Source of the DNA: Tindallia magadiensis
GTDB taxonomy: Bacteria > Bacillota > Clostridia > Peptostreptococcales > Tindalliaceae
Direction: 5' to 3'
DNA length: 64,000 nt
NCBI RefSeq assembly: GCF_900113635.1
Contig: NZ_FOQA01000008.1
Location: forward strand, 33,169 to 97,168
This document shows positions 1 to 8,093 of the stretch, in pieces (position 1 is the stretch's first letter; each line of letters starts with the position of its first letter). Under the pieces are notes generated by a model. It had not been told where the DNA came from. It saw nothing but the letters and a program-made list of their open reading frames with translations, and did no database searches. Position numbers and translations under genes: made by a program.

Positions 1-246
1 GGGTAATGCCGGATCTGTTCGAAGGCTGACGGCACCGGCTTGATCGTTTTGACGAAGTCTGGTGTTGATATAAGATGCCGCTACTCGCCGCTGTGATTGT
101 TGATCCTGACTGTCTACCATTCGGTGAGTCGCTTCATTACTGGCGATAATTAGGGTAAAGGTGCCCAGCCCTAAAAAAACCAGCAGCGCCATGACCAGTA
201 TCAATTCTATCAGAGAGTAGCCTTGCTGTTGACGAATCTTGTTCAT
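1..246 (-). CDS. Prepilin-type N-terminal cleavage/methylation protein, partial (runs off left edge)
   Basis: The first 82 codons are visible. The protein starts with a short basic leader (MNKIRQQQG) followed by YSLIELILVMALLVFLGLG, the class III prepilin signal: cleavage by prepilin peptidase after Gly9, Glu at +5 of the mature protein, then the hydrophobic assembly helix. The exported part begins at about residue 30. An AAAGGGGG ribosome site precedes the ATG. It lies 46 nt downstream of the small pseudopilin-like gene and follows a PilC/GspF gene, so it is probably a minor pilin of a type IV pilus or pseudopilus. The C-terminal part lies outside the window, so the subfamily cannot be given. 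Confidence 0.8.
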   Translation of the reverse strand, partial: MNKIRQQQGYSLIELILVMALLVFLGLGTFTLIIASNEATHRMVDSQDQQSQRRVAASYINTRLRQNDQAGAVSLRTDPALP

Positions 247-292
247 TTTTATCGCCCCCTTTATGAAAGGAAACCAGGATTCGCTGCCGTCC

Positions 293-598
293 TTAGTTCC
301 ATCGTCGATAAACTCCTATTTGTGGCATAATATTCGATCCAATGATTTCATAATGATAAAAATAGGCGTCCCGATTCAGTACCAGCCCATAATGTTCCTC
401 CAGATACTCTAAGTCCGGCGGATAGCTGCCTTCCAGAGCATAACACTGAACAGCAGCTCTTTTAACAGCTTCTGTGATATGATGCAGGCTTTCTTCTCCG
501 GCTTGGTTCAAGTCCCTGTGGATGCTGCTAAACAAGATAACCGTCACCACCAGGACGATCAGTAAAGAGATCCCGATACCTACTTTTTCCGTTTTCAT
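293..598 (-). CDS. Small membrane-anchored pseudopilin-like protein
   Basis: A 101-aa protein with one N-terminal transmembrane helix (about residues 8-24) and an extracytoplasmic domain. The domain opens with an amphipathic helix that carries AAVQCYALEGSYPPDLEYL, a pattern typical of pseudopilins (helix, then a segment ending in GSYP). There is no canonical G|FxxxE cleavage site, so it may not be processed by prepilin peptidase. GGAGGG lies 8 nt before the ATG. It is sandwiched between pilC and a prepilin gene and is presumably part of the same pilus operon. The exact role is unknown; an assembly or minor-pilin function is inferred from context. Confidence 0.7.
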   Translation of the reverse strand: MKTEKVGIGISLLIVLVVTVILFSSIHRDLNQAGEESLHHITEAVKRAAVQCYALEGSYPPDLEYLEEHYGLVLNRDAYFYHYEIIGSNIMPQIGVYRRWN

Positions 599-672
599 CT
601 TATGATCCCTCCTGCTACATGCTTACAGCTATATTAATAAGGCTAAAAAATTTTCCATCGCTTTCATGATTT

Positions 673-1701
673 TTATCCGATGGTGGAAATGATTTGAATC
701 AACGGAAGCATTACGGTCAGCAAAATAAGCCCTACAATAAGAGAAAGGATCGTTACCAAGGTTGGCTCCACTGTCACCGTAATTTTTTTAAGCGCTCTGC
801 TGGATTCTTGTTGATAAAGATCAGCGCTTCTTTTCAGAAAACCTTCCATTTCACCGGTTTGATTTCCCATCCGAATCATCTGAATCATCATTTTCGGCAA
901 TAAACTCATTTCTTCCATCGCCTGTGCAATATCCATTCCTTCACTAATTTTATGACGGCAGGTTTCCATCTTTTGTTTGGCATACTCGTTCCCTATGGCT
1001 GATGTTGACAAATGGAGGGCATCATCAAAAGCAAGTCCGGCTGAAGTCAGCATATGAAGGGCGTGACTCAGACGAAAAGCCAACCATTGTCTGTTAACGG
1101 ATCCGAAAACCGGAAGATGGTATTTCCATCGATCAATGGTAAGGTTTTTTCCTTTGTTTCTTCCAAGGATTAGAAGGTTTAATACCAGCCCCATCAAAAG
1201 GAGTCCAAAAATCCCCAGATTATTTCTTAAACCTTGGCTTAGGTTCATCATAATTTGTGTGCTGCCGGGAATATCTCCGCCAATTCCTAGTAATATCTGA
1301 TGAAACAAAGGAATTACCTGAAGGACTAGAATAAGTACAACCGCTCCCATCAGAATGGATAAGATAAGGGGATAGGCAACGGCATTTTTCATTTCTTTTT
1401 CCATTTCTTCCTGTTTTTCGTAATAATCAGATAAGCGATAGGTTTCTTCATCCAGAGTGCCCGCTTCTTCTGCAATACGAAGCATTCCTTTCAGATAAGC
1501 CGGAAAAAAGGATTGTTTCTCCAAGGCTTCCGAAAGTTTTTTTCCTTCCTTAATTTCTTCCTGAATTTCTTGGGCAGCCTGTTTGAGTTGTGGATCTTTT
1601 ATTTCAGCTGAAAGAATTTTCAGCCCGTCCAGAAGCGGAATACCGGATCGATAGACAACGGATAACTGATAACAAAATAGCGAGAGAAGACCTGATTTCA
1701 T
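673..1701 (-). CDS. Type II secretion/type IV pilus inner-membrane platform protein (PilC/GspF/ComGB family)
   Basis: A 342-aa polytopic protein with two tandem T2SS-F domains. The first covers about residues 8-130 and the second about 205-330, each followed by hydrophobic segments (about 110-135, 160-180 and 315-340). Family members form the membrane platform that couples the assembly ATPase to pilin polymerisation. It lacks the N-terminal extension of about 60 residues found in Gram-negative PilC and so resembles the shorter ComGB type. GGAGGTG precedes the ATG. It is the first gene of the operon; no PilB/ComGA-type ATPase precedes it, so that partner must be encoded elsewhere or beyond the left edge. 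Confidence 0.88.
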   Translation of the reverse strand: MKSGLLSLFCYQLSVVYRSGIPLLDGLKILSAEIKDPQLKQAAQEIQEEIKEGKKLSEALEKQSFFPAYLKGMLRIAEEAGTLDEETYRLSDYYEKQEEMEKEMKNAVAYPLILSILMGAVVLILVLQVIPLFHQILLGIGGDIPGSTQIMMNLSQGLRNNLGIFGLLLMGLVLNLLILGRNKGKNLTIDRWKYHLPVFGSVNRQWLAFRLSHALHMLTSAGLAFDDALHLSTSAIGNEYAKQKMETCRHKISEGMDIAQAMEEMSLLPKMMIQMIRMGNQTGEMEGFLKRSADLYQQESSRALKKITVTVEPTLVTILSLIVGLILLTVMLPLIQIISTIG

Positions 1702-1837
1702 CTTTTCACCTCCAAAATTAATACGACGGTACTAGTCATTTTCCGAAACAAAAATCTCTACAACACAGTTATTATGCTTCATATCTACCCCCTTCCCCCA
1801 AGCTTAAGCAAAGAAGAAAAAATAACCCAGCCATTCT

Positions 1838-1865
1838 TTGGAAAAAATCCTTGATGTGATACAAT
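1838..1865 (+). promoter_or_regulatory. Putative sigma-A promoter for the gene at 1914
   Basis: TTGGAA (1838-1843), a 16-nt spacer and TACAAT (1860-1865) preceded by TGA, an extended -10. It lies about 50 nt upstream of the start codon and in the right orientation. Called by eye. Confidence 0.4.
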
Positions 1866-1913
1866 CAAGACAAGTAACATCGACATACTACTTACGCCTT
1901 GGGAGGACTGTTC

Positions 1914-2837
1914 ATGGAAGAAAAAAAAGGGTTTTGGGAACATATTGGTTCAAAATCAAGTATCATTGTTTGTTTACTCTTGCTATTGATTCAAATGTAT
2001 CGGTTGGATCTTCAGGTAAGCATTGTTGGTAACCAGTTGCACAACCTTGTCGACTCTAATCAAGTGGCAATGCTTTCTCATGAAATTCAACAGCTTAATC
2101 AGGAAGAGCCCATGGTTTTTAACGAAAGCTGGTCCGTGAATGCCGTTGATTTAGAACAGCAACTGATCTCCCTTCATTATGAGTGGTCTTTGCGAGAAGT
2201 ATCGGAAGATGCACACATTGGCTTGCAAGTGTTGGAACTGGAGAAAAACCAAGGATTTTTTCAAGAACAGACCATCAATCAGTGGACAATAAAAGAAGCA
2301 GAAATGGTGGGGTTAAACCGTTTTCAGGCGGAGATAGAGGTTTCACCGACTCATGATTATCAGGTTCAACCTTTTTCAAAGGGTATGGTTACCACTTTGA
2401 ACCGGCCCAGCTCTGTCCCTTATTCCTTATACCAGCCAGCAACCCCCTCTATTGCCACGTATTCTATTTATCATAGTAATGAACCAAATTATCAGACCGG
2501 AGATAAATATATCGGCTTTCGACTGGACGAACAAAGTGCTTCTAATGATCTTTGGGAAGAATATCCGGAGCTAAGGTATCTCCCCAAAACCGTCGAAGCT
2601 GAGTTTCGGATGAATGGTAAAATGTTTCAACAAGCTTTACGAGAAGAAGAGGAGGAGGAAGAATCGCTGATAAATGGTGAACCTTCTGGGGAAACCCTAT
2701 GGATCCTTGATTTTCCTGCTCATAAAGGCAATGCTGCTTTTGAGGATCTTATACTGACGGTGGAATATCACAATGGTATCCGTCTTTCTTATGATAAATC
2801 CGAAGAACTTTATTTCTTTTTACCGGAGTCTATGTAA
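1914..2837 (+). CDS. Membrane-anchored exported protein, unrecognised family (paralogue of 23362-24288)
   Basis: A 307-aa protein with an N-terminal signal-anchor (about residues 14-26, SIIVCLLLLLIQMYR) and a long extracytoplasmic part. I chose the ATG at 1914 because GGGAGG lies 7 nt upstream; a TTG at 1899 would overlap that site. It shares with the product of 23362-24288 the same length and layout and the motifs LHYEWSL/LQYEWSL, YxIGFxxxYxxD-like blocks, FIPK/YLPKxxxAxF and a C-terminal ExxYxNxxxxSxD pattern, so the two form a paralogous family. A run of Glu (about residues 240-246) is a likely linker. Function unknown. Its stop codon abuts the hairpin element at 2836-2905. Confidence 0.72.
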   Translation: MEEKKGFWEHIGSKSSIIVCLLLLLIQMYRLDLQVSIVGNQLHNLVDSNQVAMLSHEIQQLNQEEPMVFNESWSVNAVDLEQQLISLHYEWSLREVSEDAHIGLQVLELEKNQGFFQEQTINQWTIKEAEMVGLNRFQAEIEVSPTHDYQVQPFSKGMVTTLNRPSSVPYSLYQPATPSIATYSIYHSNEPNYQTGDKYIGFRLDEQSASNDLWEEYPELRYLPKTVEAEFRMNGKMFQQALREEEEEEESLINGEPSGETLWILDFPAHKGNAAFEDLILTVEYHNGIRLSYDKSEELYFFLPESM

Positions 2838-2905
2838 AAAACCATCCCTTCCAACCTTAAAGACCTGACGCTTGGTTTCCTGTCTTTGAGGCTGGGGGAT
2901 GGTTT
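2836..2905 (-). repeat. 70-nt hairpin element, copy 1; acts as terminator of the sortase operon
   Basis: Read on the minus strand, AAACCATCCC at the start pairs with GGGATGGTTT at the end, and an inner stem pairs AAAGAC with GTCTTT. The loop is 17 nt and six Ts follow the stem: a strong intrinsic terminator. It begins within the sortase stop codon. The complete sequence, including the unpaired loop, recurs in the same orientation at 7972-8043 with only one or two extra bases. Identical loops are not expected of independent terminators, so this is also a dispersed repeat. Confidence 0.8.
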
Positions 2906-3701
2906 ACTGATTCAAAATCTTTTCTCTTCCTACCACTACAAATCTTCCCGTATCATCATGATAAGAACAGGTAACCAGTGTAATAAATCGGTCCGAAAAA
3001 TCAACGTCGAAATCAACATCGGTGCTGATCTTATGAAGAGAAACCCTTTGCAGCTGATCTATAAAGCTATCCAGTTCCGTCTGTTGCTCAAACTCCAGAT
3101 ACTCATACCATGGAAAATCATTGCGAAGCATATGCAACTCTGAATAAAATGCTCCAATAACGTGAAATTCTCTCTCTTCATAAAGTGTGATCCACTGTAT
3201 TATCCTGTTCTCCTTAAAAAAAGTCTCATCTGTATATCTCAGAAGATCAGAAAACATACTGCCATCTTTCATATGATGGCCATAAATAATATAGTTTGAA
3301 TGATTATCCTTAAACCGGCCATCGAGAAAAGGTGTTCCTCTAGCTGTTTTTTTATGATAAAAGTCCCTGTTGATATAATATTCCGGATCCTGCGGTGTAA
3401 ACATCACCGGAAAGTCAATTTGTGTCCCTTCCACCCGTATCCACCCAAAAATATCTTCATTCTCATTCATTAAACTTTCTATAAACGGTACCCGACTAGC
3501 CTTTTGATAAGCCGATGATAATGGTAGTTTTTCTGTCTCTTTCTTGTCTTTTTTATCCGTCCTATGCTCTTCCTTTATGGTTTCAAAAGTTTCTTGGGTT
3601 ATATATGCTTCTTGATAGTATTGAAAAAGCAAAATACTGTAGTAACATGCGATGAGAATGCATCCAACGCCAGCCATTTTTTTGATATGCTTCTTCAGCA
3701 A
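2904..3701 (-). CDS. srtB: Class B sortase
   Basis: A 265-aa membrane-anchored transpeptidase with an N-terminal helix at about residues 9-28. The sortase domain starts near residue 75 with the class B entry motif DIFGWIRVEGTQIDFPV. The catalytic triad is readable: His142 in YGHH, Cys245 in LVTCSY and Arg253 in GRFVVVGR. The family cleaves a C-terminal sorting signal and links the substrate to peptidoglycan or another pilin. The gene starts with TTG and overlaps the preceding LPQTG-protein gene by 7 nt, suggesting translational coupling with its substrate. Class B enzymes usually act on NP(Q/K)TN-type signals, so pairing with an LPQTG substrate is notable. It is the last gene of the surface operon. 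Confidence 0.9.
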   Translation of the reverse strand: MLKKHIKKMAGVGCILIACYYSILLFQYYQEAYITQETFETIKEEHRTDKKDKKETEKLPLSSAYQKASRVPFIESLMNENEDIFGWIRVEGTQIDFPVMFTPQDPEYYINRDFYHKKTARGTPFLDGRFKDNHSNYIIYGHHMKDGSMFSDLLRYTDETFFKENRIIQWITLYEEREFHVIGAFYSELHMLRNDFPWYEYLEFEQQTELDSFIDQLQRVSLHKISTDVDFDVDFSDRFITLVTCSYHDDTGRFVVVGREKILNQ

Positions 3702-4465
3702 TTCTTTAAGTCCCCATTTCTTTCCTTCTTAAATATCCAAAAAGCACTCAATAGTGATAATATCACCATCATATACCATCTAGCAATTGGTGTTGCATCT
3801 CCTGTTTGCGGCAGTCTTGGACCACCAATCCGAATGCCATTTTCATCTATATAAAATGACTGTCCATCTTCTGTTGTTATTTTCGTATATCTTCCTAATG
3901 CAACACCATGCGGATCTTCAAGTATAAAGTAAGAAGGTCCACTTTCCGGATCTGGAGGATCTATAAATCTTGGTATTTCCGGATCTGGGTCAGTCGGAGC
4001 CGGATCTGATGGGTCTGGGTCGACTGGGTCTGGATCGGCTGGATCTGGTTCTGGGTCAGTCGGAGCCGGATCTGATGGGTCTGGGTCGACTGGGTCTGGA
4101 TCGGCTGGATCTGGTTCTGGGTCAGTCGGGTCTGGATCTGGGTCTGATAGATCTGGATCAGTCGGAACCGGATTTGATGGGTCTGGTGGATCTTGGTCCG
4201 GATCAGTCGGATCTGGATTTGATGGGTCTGATGGATCTTGGTCCGGGTCTGGATCCGGCGTTTGTCCCAATCCATAGTCTATTGTCAATCCGACCTCGTT
4301 TGGGTCCCATCTATCGTACTCTAACTCTACCCAATTATTACCCCAGTCTACGATCTTAAAATTTTTCGTGTTATTTTCAACGGAAGGGGCTGCAAAGGCA
4401 ACCCCTATGGTTGTAACCATAAAGTAGCATAGAACAAGGGAAAATGCTAAGTAACTTCGTTTCAT
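3695..4465 (-). CDS. LPQTG-anchored surface protein with Asp-Pro repeats
   Basis: A 256-aa protein with a signal peptide (cleavage near AFA-AP, residue 25-26), a short N-terminal domain and a low-complexity stalk (about residues 70-165) of D-P-x-P/D-P-x-D repeats. A small globular region (about 170-215) follows, then the sorting signal LPQTG (218-222), a hydrophobic helix and a positive tail (FKKERNG). This is a complete cell-wall sorting signal. The stalk DNA contains a 66-bp (22-aa) unit repeated in tandem, first at about 3985-4050. AAGGGGTG precedes the ATG. It lies 17 nt after the large modular protein and overlaps the sortase, making it the likely sortase substrate. Confidence 0.88.
   Translation of the reverse strand: MKRSYLAFSLVLCYFMVTTIGVAFAAPSVENNTKNFKIVDWGNNWVELEYDRWDPNEVGLTIDYGLGQTPDPDPDQDPSDPSNPDPTDPDQDPPDPSNPVPTDPDLSDPDPDPTDPEPDPADPDPVDPDPSDPAPTDPEPDPADPDPVDPDPSDPAPTDPDPEIPRFIDPPDPESGPSYFILEDPHGVALGRYTKITTEDGQSFYIDENGIRIGGPRLPQTGDATPIARWYMMVILSLLSAFWIFKKERNGDLKNC
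3985..4116 (-). repeat. 66-bp tandem repeat (two units) coding the DP stalk
   Basis: A 66-nt unit beginning near CAGTCGGAGC (3991) recurs at 4057 with no visible change. Degenerate shorter copies continue to about 4250. It encodes 22-residue Asp/Pro-rich units, so copy number can change without breaking the frame. Confidence 0.75.
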
Positions 4466-4482
4466 TTATATCACCCCTTCGA

Positions 4483-6903
4483 TTAAGCATCTGGTATTCC
4501 CCCACCACCTGATCCAGGATCTTTAATTGGCTCTAGCCTCCATTCATTTACTTTATCAAAATCACTTCCTTCCGGTATTTCAACTCTTATTCTGATCCGA
4601 TCCTTCGGTTTTAATTCTAAACTTCCTTCTTTCTTCACCGGTTCACCATTTTCATCGATAGTTTCAAAGATCACGGTTCCCAAGCCTGGATTTTGAGAAG
4701 TTTCTGATGTTCCTTCTTCCTCGACTTCAATAATCTTTGTTTCTATTCCCCTAGGAGTATCTTTATCGTAGTCATCAACCCAACGATCAAAATCCTTAAA
4801 ATCTAAATCTAGTCTTAGACTACCTCTTACATTCATTATTAAATCATGCGCTAGAGGATAATCTTCGGGATTCGCACTTTCCCTCATGGCATAGAAATTT
4901 CCTGCTTGAATGGGTTCAATGGATCTTAGCCTGTAATCGGCATCCTCTTTCATTTTCACTCTTATCGCCGTAGCGCCAGTGGGAACAAGCATGTTAATCT
5001 TATCATTGTTAATAAAATCAGTTAAATCATCGATGATTTTTATTTCTCCATCGCTCTTTTCAAACTTAATAAACTCAATATGATTTAATGCGTCTAGACT
5101 ATATGTCCCTACTGTAATTGTATGAGGATCTTCTGGATCTTCTGTTAATGAAGCCTTAACTTCATACAGGTCTATACCCATCCCTATGTCCCTATTGACT
5201 AATAAACTGTTTTCATAAACATAAGGTTTCTCTATGGTTTCTTCCGATAAATCATCCTCCCGAAGTAGCCAGTCCAGCCAGGGTGCCTGTATTCTAGACG
5301 TATCAAATCCAGACGACTCCCATTGATGCACTTCCCCTACTACCCACTTCTGATTGTCTATTGTGTCTCCTTTGGTATTTATCCGATAATGAAGTTTTTC
5401 GCCCCTTGGAATCCATATAGATACTAGATCATCCCAGCTTTCTAAGTCTGTAGCATCAATGATAGCGGACTTTGTAGAGCCATCAATACCCTTCCATTCC
5501 AATTCAATGTTTTTCAGCCCTTCACTTGGATTTTCATACCAACTTTCATCTGGATAAGAGGAAGAAAAAGTTTGAATGGTAACTTCATATTTCCCAAAAG
5601 TACCTGGATCTTCATGAGCGACATTAAACATTTCAAAGGTAATGTAAGGTTCATAGTCGTTACTCGGTGCCCGATTATTAGAAAAGATAAAAGATCCGGT
5701 GTAGGATAGTGGAAATGCGTCTTTCTCTGCTTCTTGTCTATACTTCCATGTTTCCCAGGTCCGGTAAGATGCAATATTTCCTAAAATCCAGTAGTGGTCT
5801 TCATCTACTTCTCCTTTGGTGGTAACAGTGTACTGAACTTCTCCTTCCGGTAGCCAAATAGATAGCTCTCCCCAAGTATCTATCAATGTTTCAGCATCCC
5901 AGGACTCACTTTTTGCTATTCCATCCTCTTCCCATTCTAAGGTGATGCTTTCCATTCCTTCTAGAAATCCATACAGATTACACCACGGATCTTTAGGCAT
6001 TCTAGAGCGAAACCCTACCAGCAGTTCGTTTTTTCCAAATTGGTTTAAATCTTCATTGATCGCATTAAAGAAAATCAACTCCAAGTAATGACCATCCATG
6101 GTAGGATCAATCTCTAAAGTCCCTGTATGTTTCAAGGGATAGCTTTCTATTTCTTTTTCTTCACGATTTCTCCATAGTTCAGTTATCTTATAAGAATCAC
6201 CCTGCCAAAACCACTCTTCTCCATAAATCCAAAAGTGATCATCATCAACATACCCTTTGGATTTGATGGTATAAGAAATAGTCCCCTCAGGAACTTGGAA
6301 AACGTGCCAATCTTCATTTGAGTCAAGGTCATATCTTATGGAATCTCCATGCTCGTCGATCCATTCAAAATAAATTTTTTCTATTCCTTCGGCAGGTGTA
6401 GTAGAAAAGTCCTCAACCTTAGTAAAAATATTAACCATTATTTCTACATATTCCACATATCCCAAAGGTTCTATCGTTGAATCTTCAATGATCCAGGTAT
6501 AACCATTTGCCATTTCGGATTGGTGGTACTCGCCTGTCTCACTTCTCAACCCAAGAATAGGTGGATGTCCCATAACTCCTAAGGCTATATTAATAGAATC
6601 TTGCAGTTCACTAAGAGAAGTCGCTCCCTCTCCAGTAGAAAAATGATCGCTGACCCTTACTTTTTTTTCTTCTATCTGAACATGTCTTTCTATCGTGCTT
6701 CCTTCTCTATTTTCAAAGGAAAACTCCCACCCTTCATAGTAAGAAGGTGCTGTAAGGATAAGGTGTCCTTGATTTGGGTATGTTTGGTCACTTTTTACTT
6801 CGTAACTTTCTTCTGCATAGACAGGGCTAATCGACGTTAATAGCAATATTGCGATAAGCGTCATGCTGATGATTTTTTTGAATTGCTGATAGGTTTTCCC
6901 CAT
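4483..6903 (-). CDS. Large secreted modular surface protein, unrecognised family
   Basis: An 806-aa protein with a signal peptide (cleavage about residue 30, VYA-EE). Residues about 130-530 hold three diverged modules of about 130 aa. Each has the order F/VxxF-xxP-EGxxxIxxEW...SW...xxVPEGxxxYxxxTKGxxDxDxxWIxGE...YPLxxTG. A fourth partial PLAHD...GSLRLDL segment lies near the C-terminus, followed by a VEV/IRVEIPEG-type beta domain. There is no LPXTG motif or membrane anchor at the end (GSGGGGIPDA), so it is probably secreted or held non-covalently. AAAGGAGG lies before the ATG. It sits between the acidic repeat protein and the LPQTG protein and may bind the anchored protein. Function unknown. 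Confidence 0.8.
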   Translation of the reverse strand: MGKTYQQFKKIISMTLIAILLLTSISPVYAEESYEVKSDQTYPNQGHLILTAPSYYEGWEFSFENREGSTIERHVQIEEKKVRVSDHFSTGEGATSLSELQDSINIALGVMGHPPILGLRSETGEYHQSEMANGYTWIIEDSTIEPLGYVEYVEIMVNIFTKVEDFSTTPAEGIEKIYFEWIDEHGDSIRYDLDSNEDWHVFQVPEGTISYTIKSKGYVDDDHFWIYGEEWFWQGDSYKITELWRNREEKEIESYPLKHTGTLEIDPTMDGHYLELIFFNAINEDLNQFGKNELLVGFRSRMPKDPWCNLYGFLEGMESITLEWEEDGIAKSESWDAETLIDTWGELSIWLPEGEVQYTVTTKGEVDEDHYWILGNIASYRTWETWKYRQEAEKDAFPLSYTGSFIFSNNRAPSNDYEPYITFEMFNVAHEDPGTFGKYEVTIQTFSSSYPDESWYENPSEGLKNIELEWKGIDGSTKSAIIDATDLESWDDLVSIWIPRGEKLHYRINTKGDTIDNQKWVVGEVHQWESSGFDTSRIQAPWLDWLLREDDLSEETIEKPYVYENSLLVNRDIGMGIDLYEVKASLTEDPEDPHTITVGTYSLDALNHIEFIKFEKSDGEIKIIDDLTDFINNDKINMLVPTGATAIRVKMKEDADYRLRSIEPIQAGNFYAMRESANPEDYPLAHDLIMNVRGSLRLDLDFKDFDRWVDDYDKDTPRGIETKIIEVEEEGTSETSQNPGLGTVIFETIDENGEPVKKEGSLELKPKDRIRIRVEIPEGSDFDKVNEWRLEPIKDPGSGGGGIPDA

Positions 6904-6939
6904 GCATCTCTACCTCCTTTGTTAAGGTATTATCATCCA

Positions 6940-7821
6940 TTAATGTTCCGGTAGTACCATAAAAATATATACCTTTTCTATTTCTGATAGAAAGGATACC
7001 CGCTGCTCTAATCTGTCGATCTTAATAAGCACCGATCCTAACTGCTCTGGCCTATACATAATATACCTGTCTTTATCAATGTATGCATGCTCTGAAATAT
7101 GCAGCGTGTATGCATCCCTATTCATCCCTGTTTCTTCTTTGATCTCCTGATGGTATGCTTCTATAAGGGCATTAATATTACTTCCCTTTACATGCTTAAA
7201 CATGCGATAAGCTATTTCATTATCCGTATCTTCTTCATCCATATCTTCTTCTTTTTCCAGTTCAGCACCGCCAACTAACGCTTCCTGTTCTTTTTCATCT
7301 TCTTGTTCCTTTTCTTCGTTAGTTTCCTCCATCGCTATCTCTTCTGTTGCTTCTTCCTTATCTTCTGCTTTATCGGATGTTTCTTCTGATGCTTCTGTTT
7401 TTTCCTGCTCTTCGTCAGATCCTACCTTCTCTTCATTATCTTCATTCTTTTCATTGTCTTGGCTTTGTTCTTTTTCTGCATTTTCTTGTTCTTTTTCTTC
7501 GCTAGTTTCTTCCATCGTTATCTCTTCTGTTGCTTCTTCCTTATCTTCTGCTTTATCGGATGTTTCTTCTGATGATTCTGTTTCTTCCTGTTCTTCGTCA
7601 GATCCTACCTTCTTTTCATTGTCTTCATTTTTTCCATTGTCTTGACTTTGTTCTTCTTCATTGCTTTGATTCTGTTCTTCGCTAGATTCTTCCACCGTTG
7701 CCGTTTCTGTTGTTTCTGCTGTTGTCTCTTGTGAATATCCACCTTCGACTGGTTCGCTGGCAAAAACGGGAGATCCTATTATAAGAACGAAACAGACAAT
7801 GAGTGCGATCTTTTTTTTCAT
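6940..7821 (-). CDS. Secreted Glu-rich repeat protein with C-terminal globular domain
   Basis: A 293-aa protein with a signal peptide (cleavage near VFA-SE, residue 21-22). Residues about 35-200 are extremely acidic and hold a unit of about 58 aa present twice (SQDNxKNEDNE...EEKEQE). The C-terminal 90 residues look folded, with short beta and helical segments, and end in VYIFMVLPEH. No sorting signal was seen. The repeat region is likely extended, and calcium or cation binding is possible but unproven. GGAGGAG precedes the ATG. It is the first gene of the surface operon, behind the promoter at 7912-7940. Confidence 0.78.
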   Translation of the reverse strand: MKKKIALIVCFVLIIGSPVFASEPVEGGYSQETTAETTETATVEESSEEQNQSNEEEQSQDNGKNEDNEKKVGSDEEQEETESSEETSDKAEDKEEATEEITMEETSEEKEQENAEKEQSQDNEKNEDNEEKVGSDEEQEKTEASEETSDKAEDKEEATEEIAMEETNEEKEQEDEKEQEALVGGAELEKEEDMDEEDTDNEIAYRMFKHVKGSNINALIEAYHQEIKEETGMNRDAYTLHISEHAYIDKDRYIMYRPEQLGSVLIKIDRLEQRVSFLSEIEKVYIFMVLPEH

Positions 7822-7911
7822 GGATTACTCCTCCTTTTGTTTGCCCTTAGGCTGTTATTGGTTTATTAAATATATATTGCAAAATCGGAAAATTTTGAAA
7901 CACATAAAAAT

Positions 7912-7940
7912 ATTATACTCCTTTTCTATTTATAACACAA
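7912..7940 (-). promoter_or_regulatory. Putative sigma-A promoter of the surface/sortase operon
   Basis: On the minus strand TTGTGT (7940-7935), a 17-nt spacer and a perfect TATAAT (7917-7912), about 90 nt before the first start codon. The only gene upstream on this strand ends in the terminator at 7972-8043, so this promoter probably drives all four genes. Confidence 0.6.
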
Positions 7941-7971
7941 TATAAATTACGTCTATATCCCGCTTTGCTCT

Positions 7972-8043
7972 AAAAAACCATCCCTTCCAACCTTAAAGAC
8001 CTGACGCTTGGTTTCCTGTCTTTGAGGCTGGGGGGATGGGTTT
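7972..8043 (-). repeat. Hairpin element, copy 2; terminator behind the CoA-transferase gene
   Basis: Same sequence and orientation as 2836-2905, with one extra G in the GGGGG run and one in the following ATGGGTTT. On the minus strand it forms the long stem followed by six Ts, about 50 nt downstream of the CoA-transferase stop. Together the two copies bracket the surface operon as direct repeats. Confidence 0.8.
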
Positions 8044-8093
8044 CAAAGTTGCTTTTTGCGATGTTTTGGATGCTTTATTTTGCTTCTCTTCGC

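Noticed and set aside
694..903. Open frame on the plus strand across the PilC gene
   Set aside because: Antisense to a well-supported coding region, no ribosome site, no recognisable product.
2836..2905. The 70-nt element as a c-di-GMP or other metabolite riboswitch
   Set aside because: It lies downstream of genes, folds into one long stem with a T-run and lacks known aptamer motifs.
3970..4359. Plus- and minus-strand frames over the DP-repeat stalk (3961-4275 and 3970-4359)
   Set aside because: They arise because the repetitive DNA lacks stop codons in several frames; only the frame with signal peptide and LPQTG is real.
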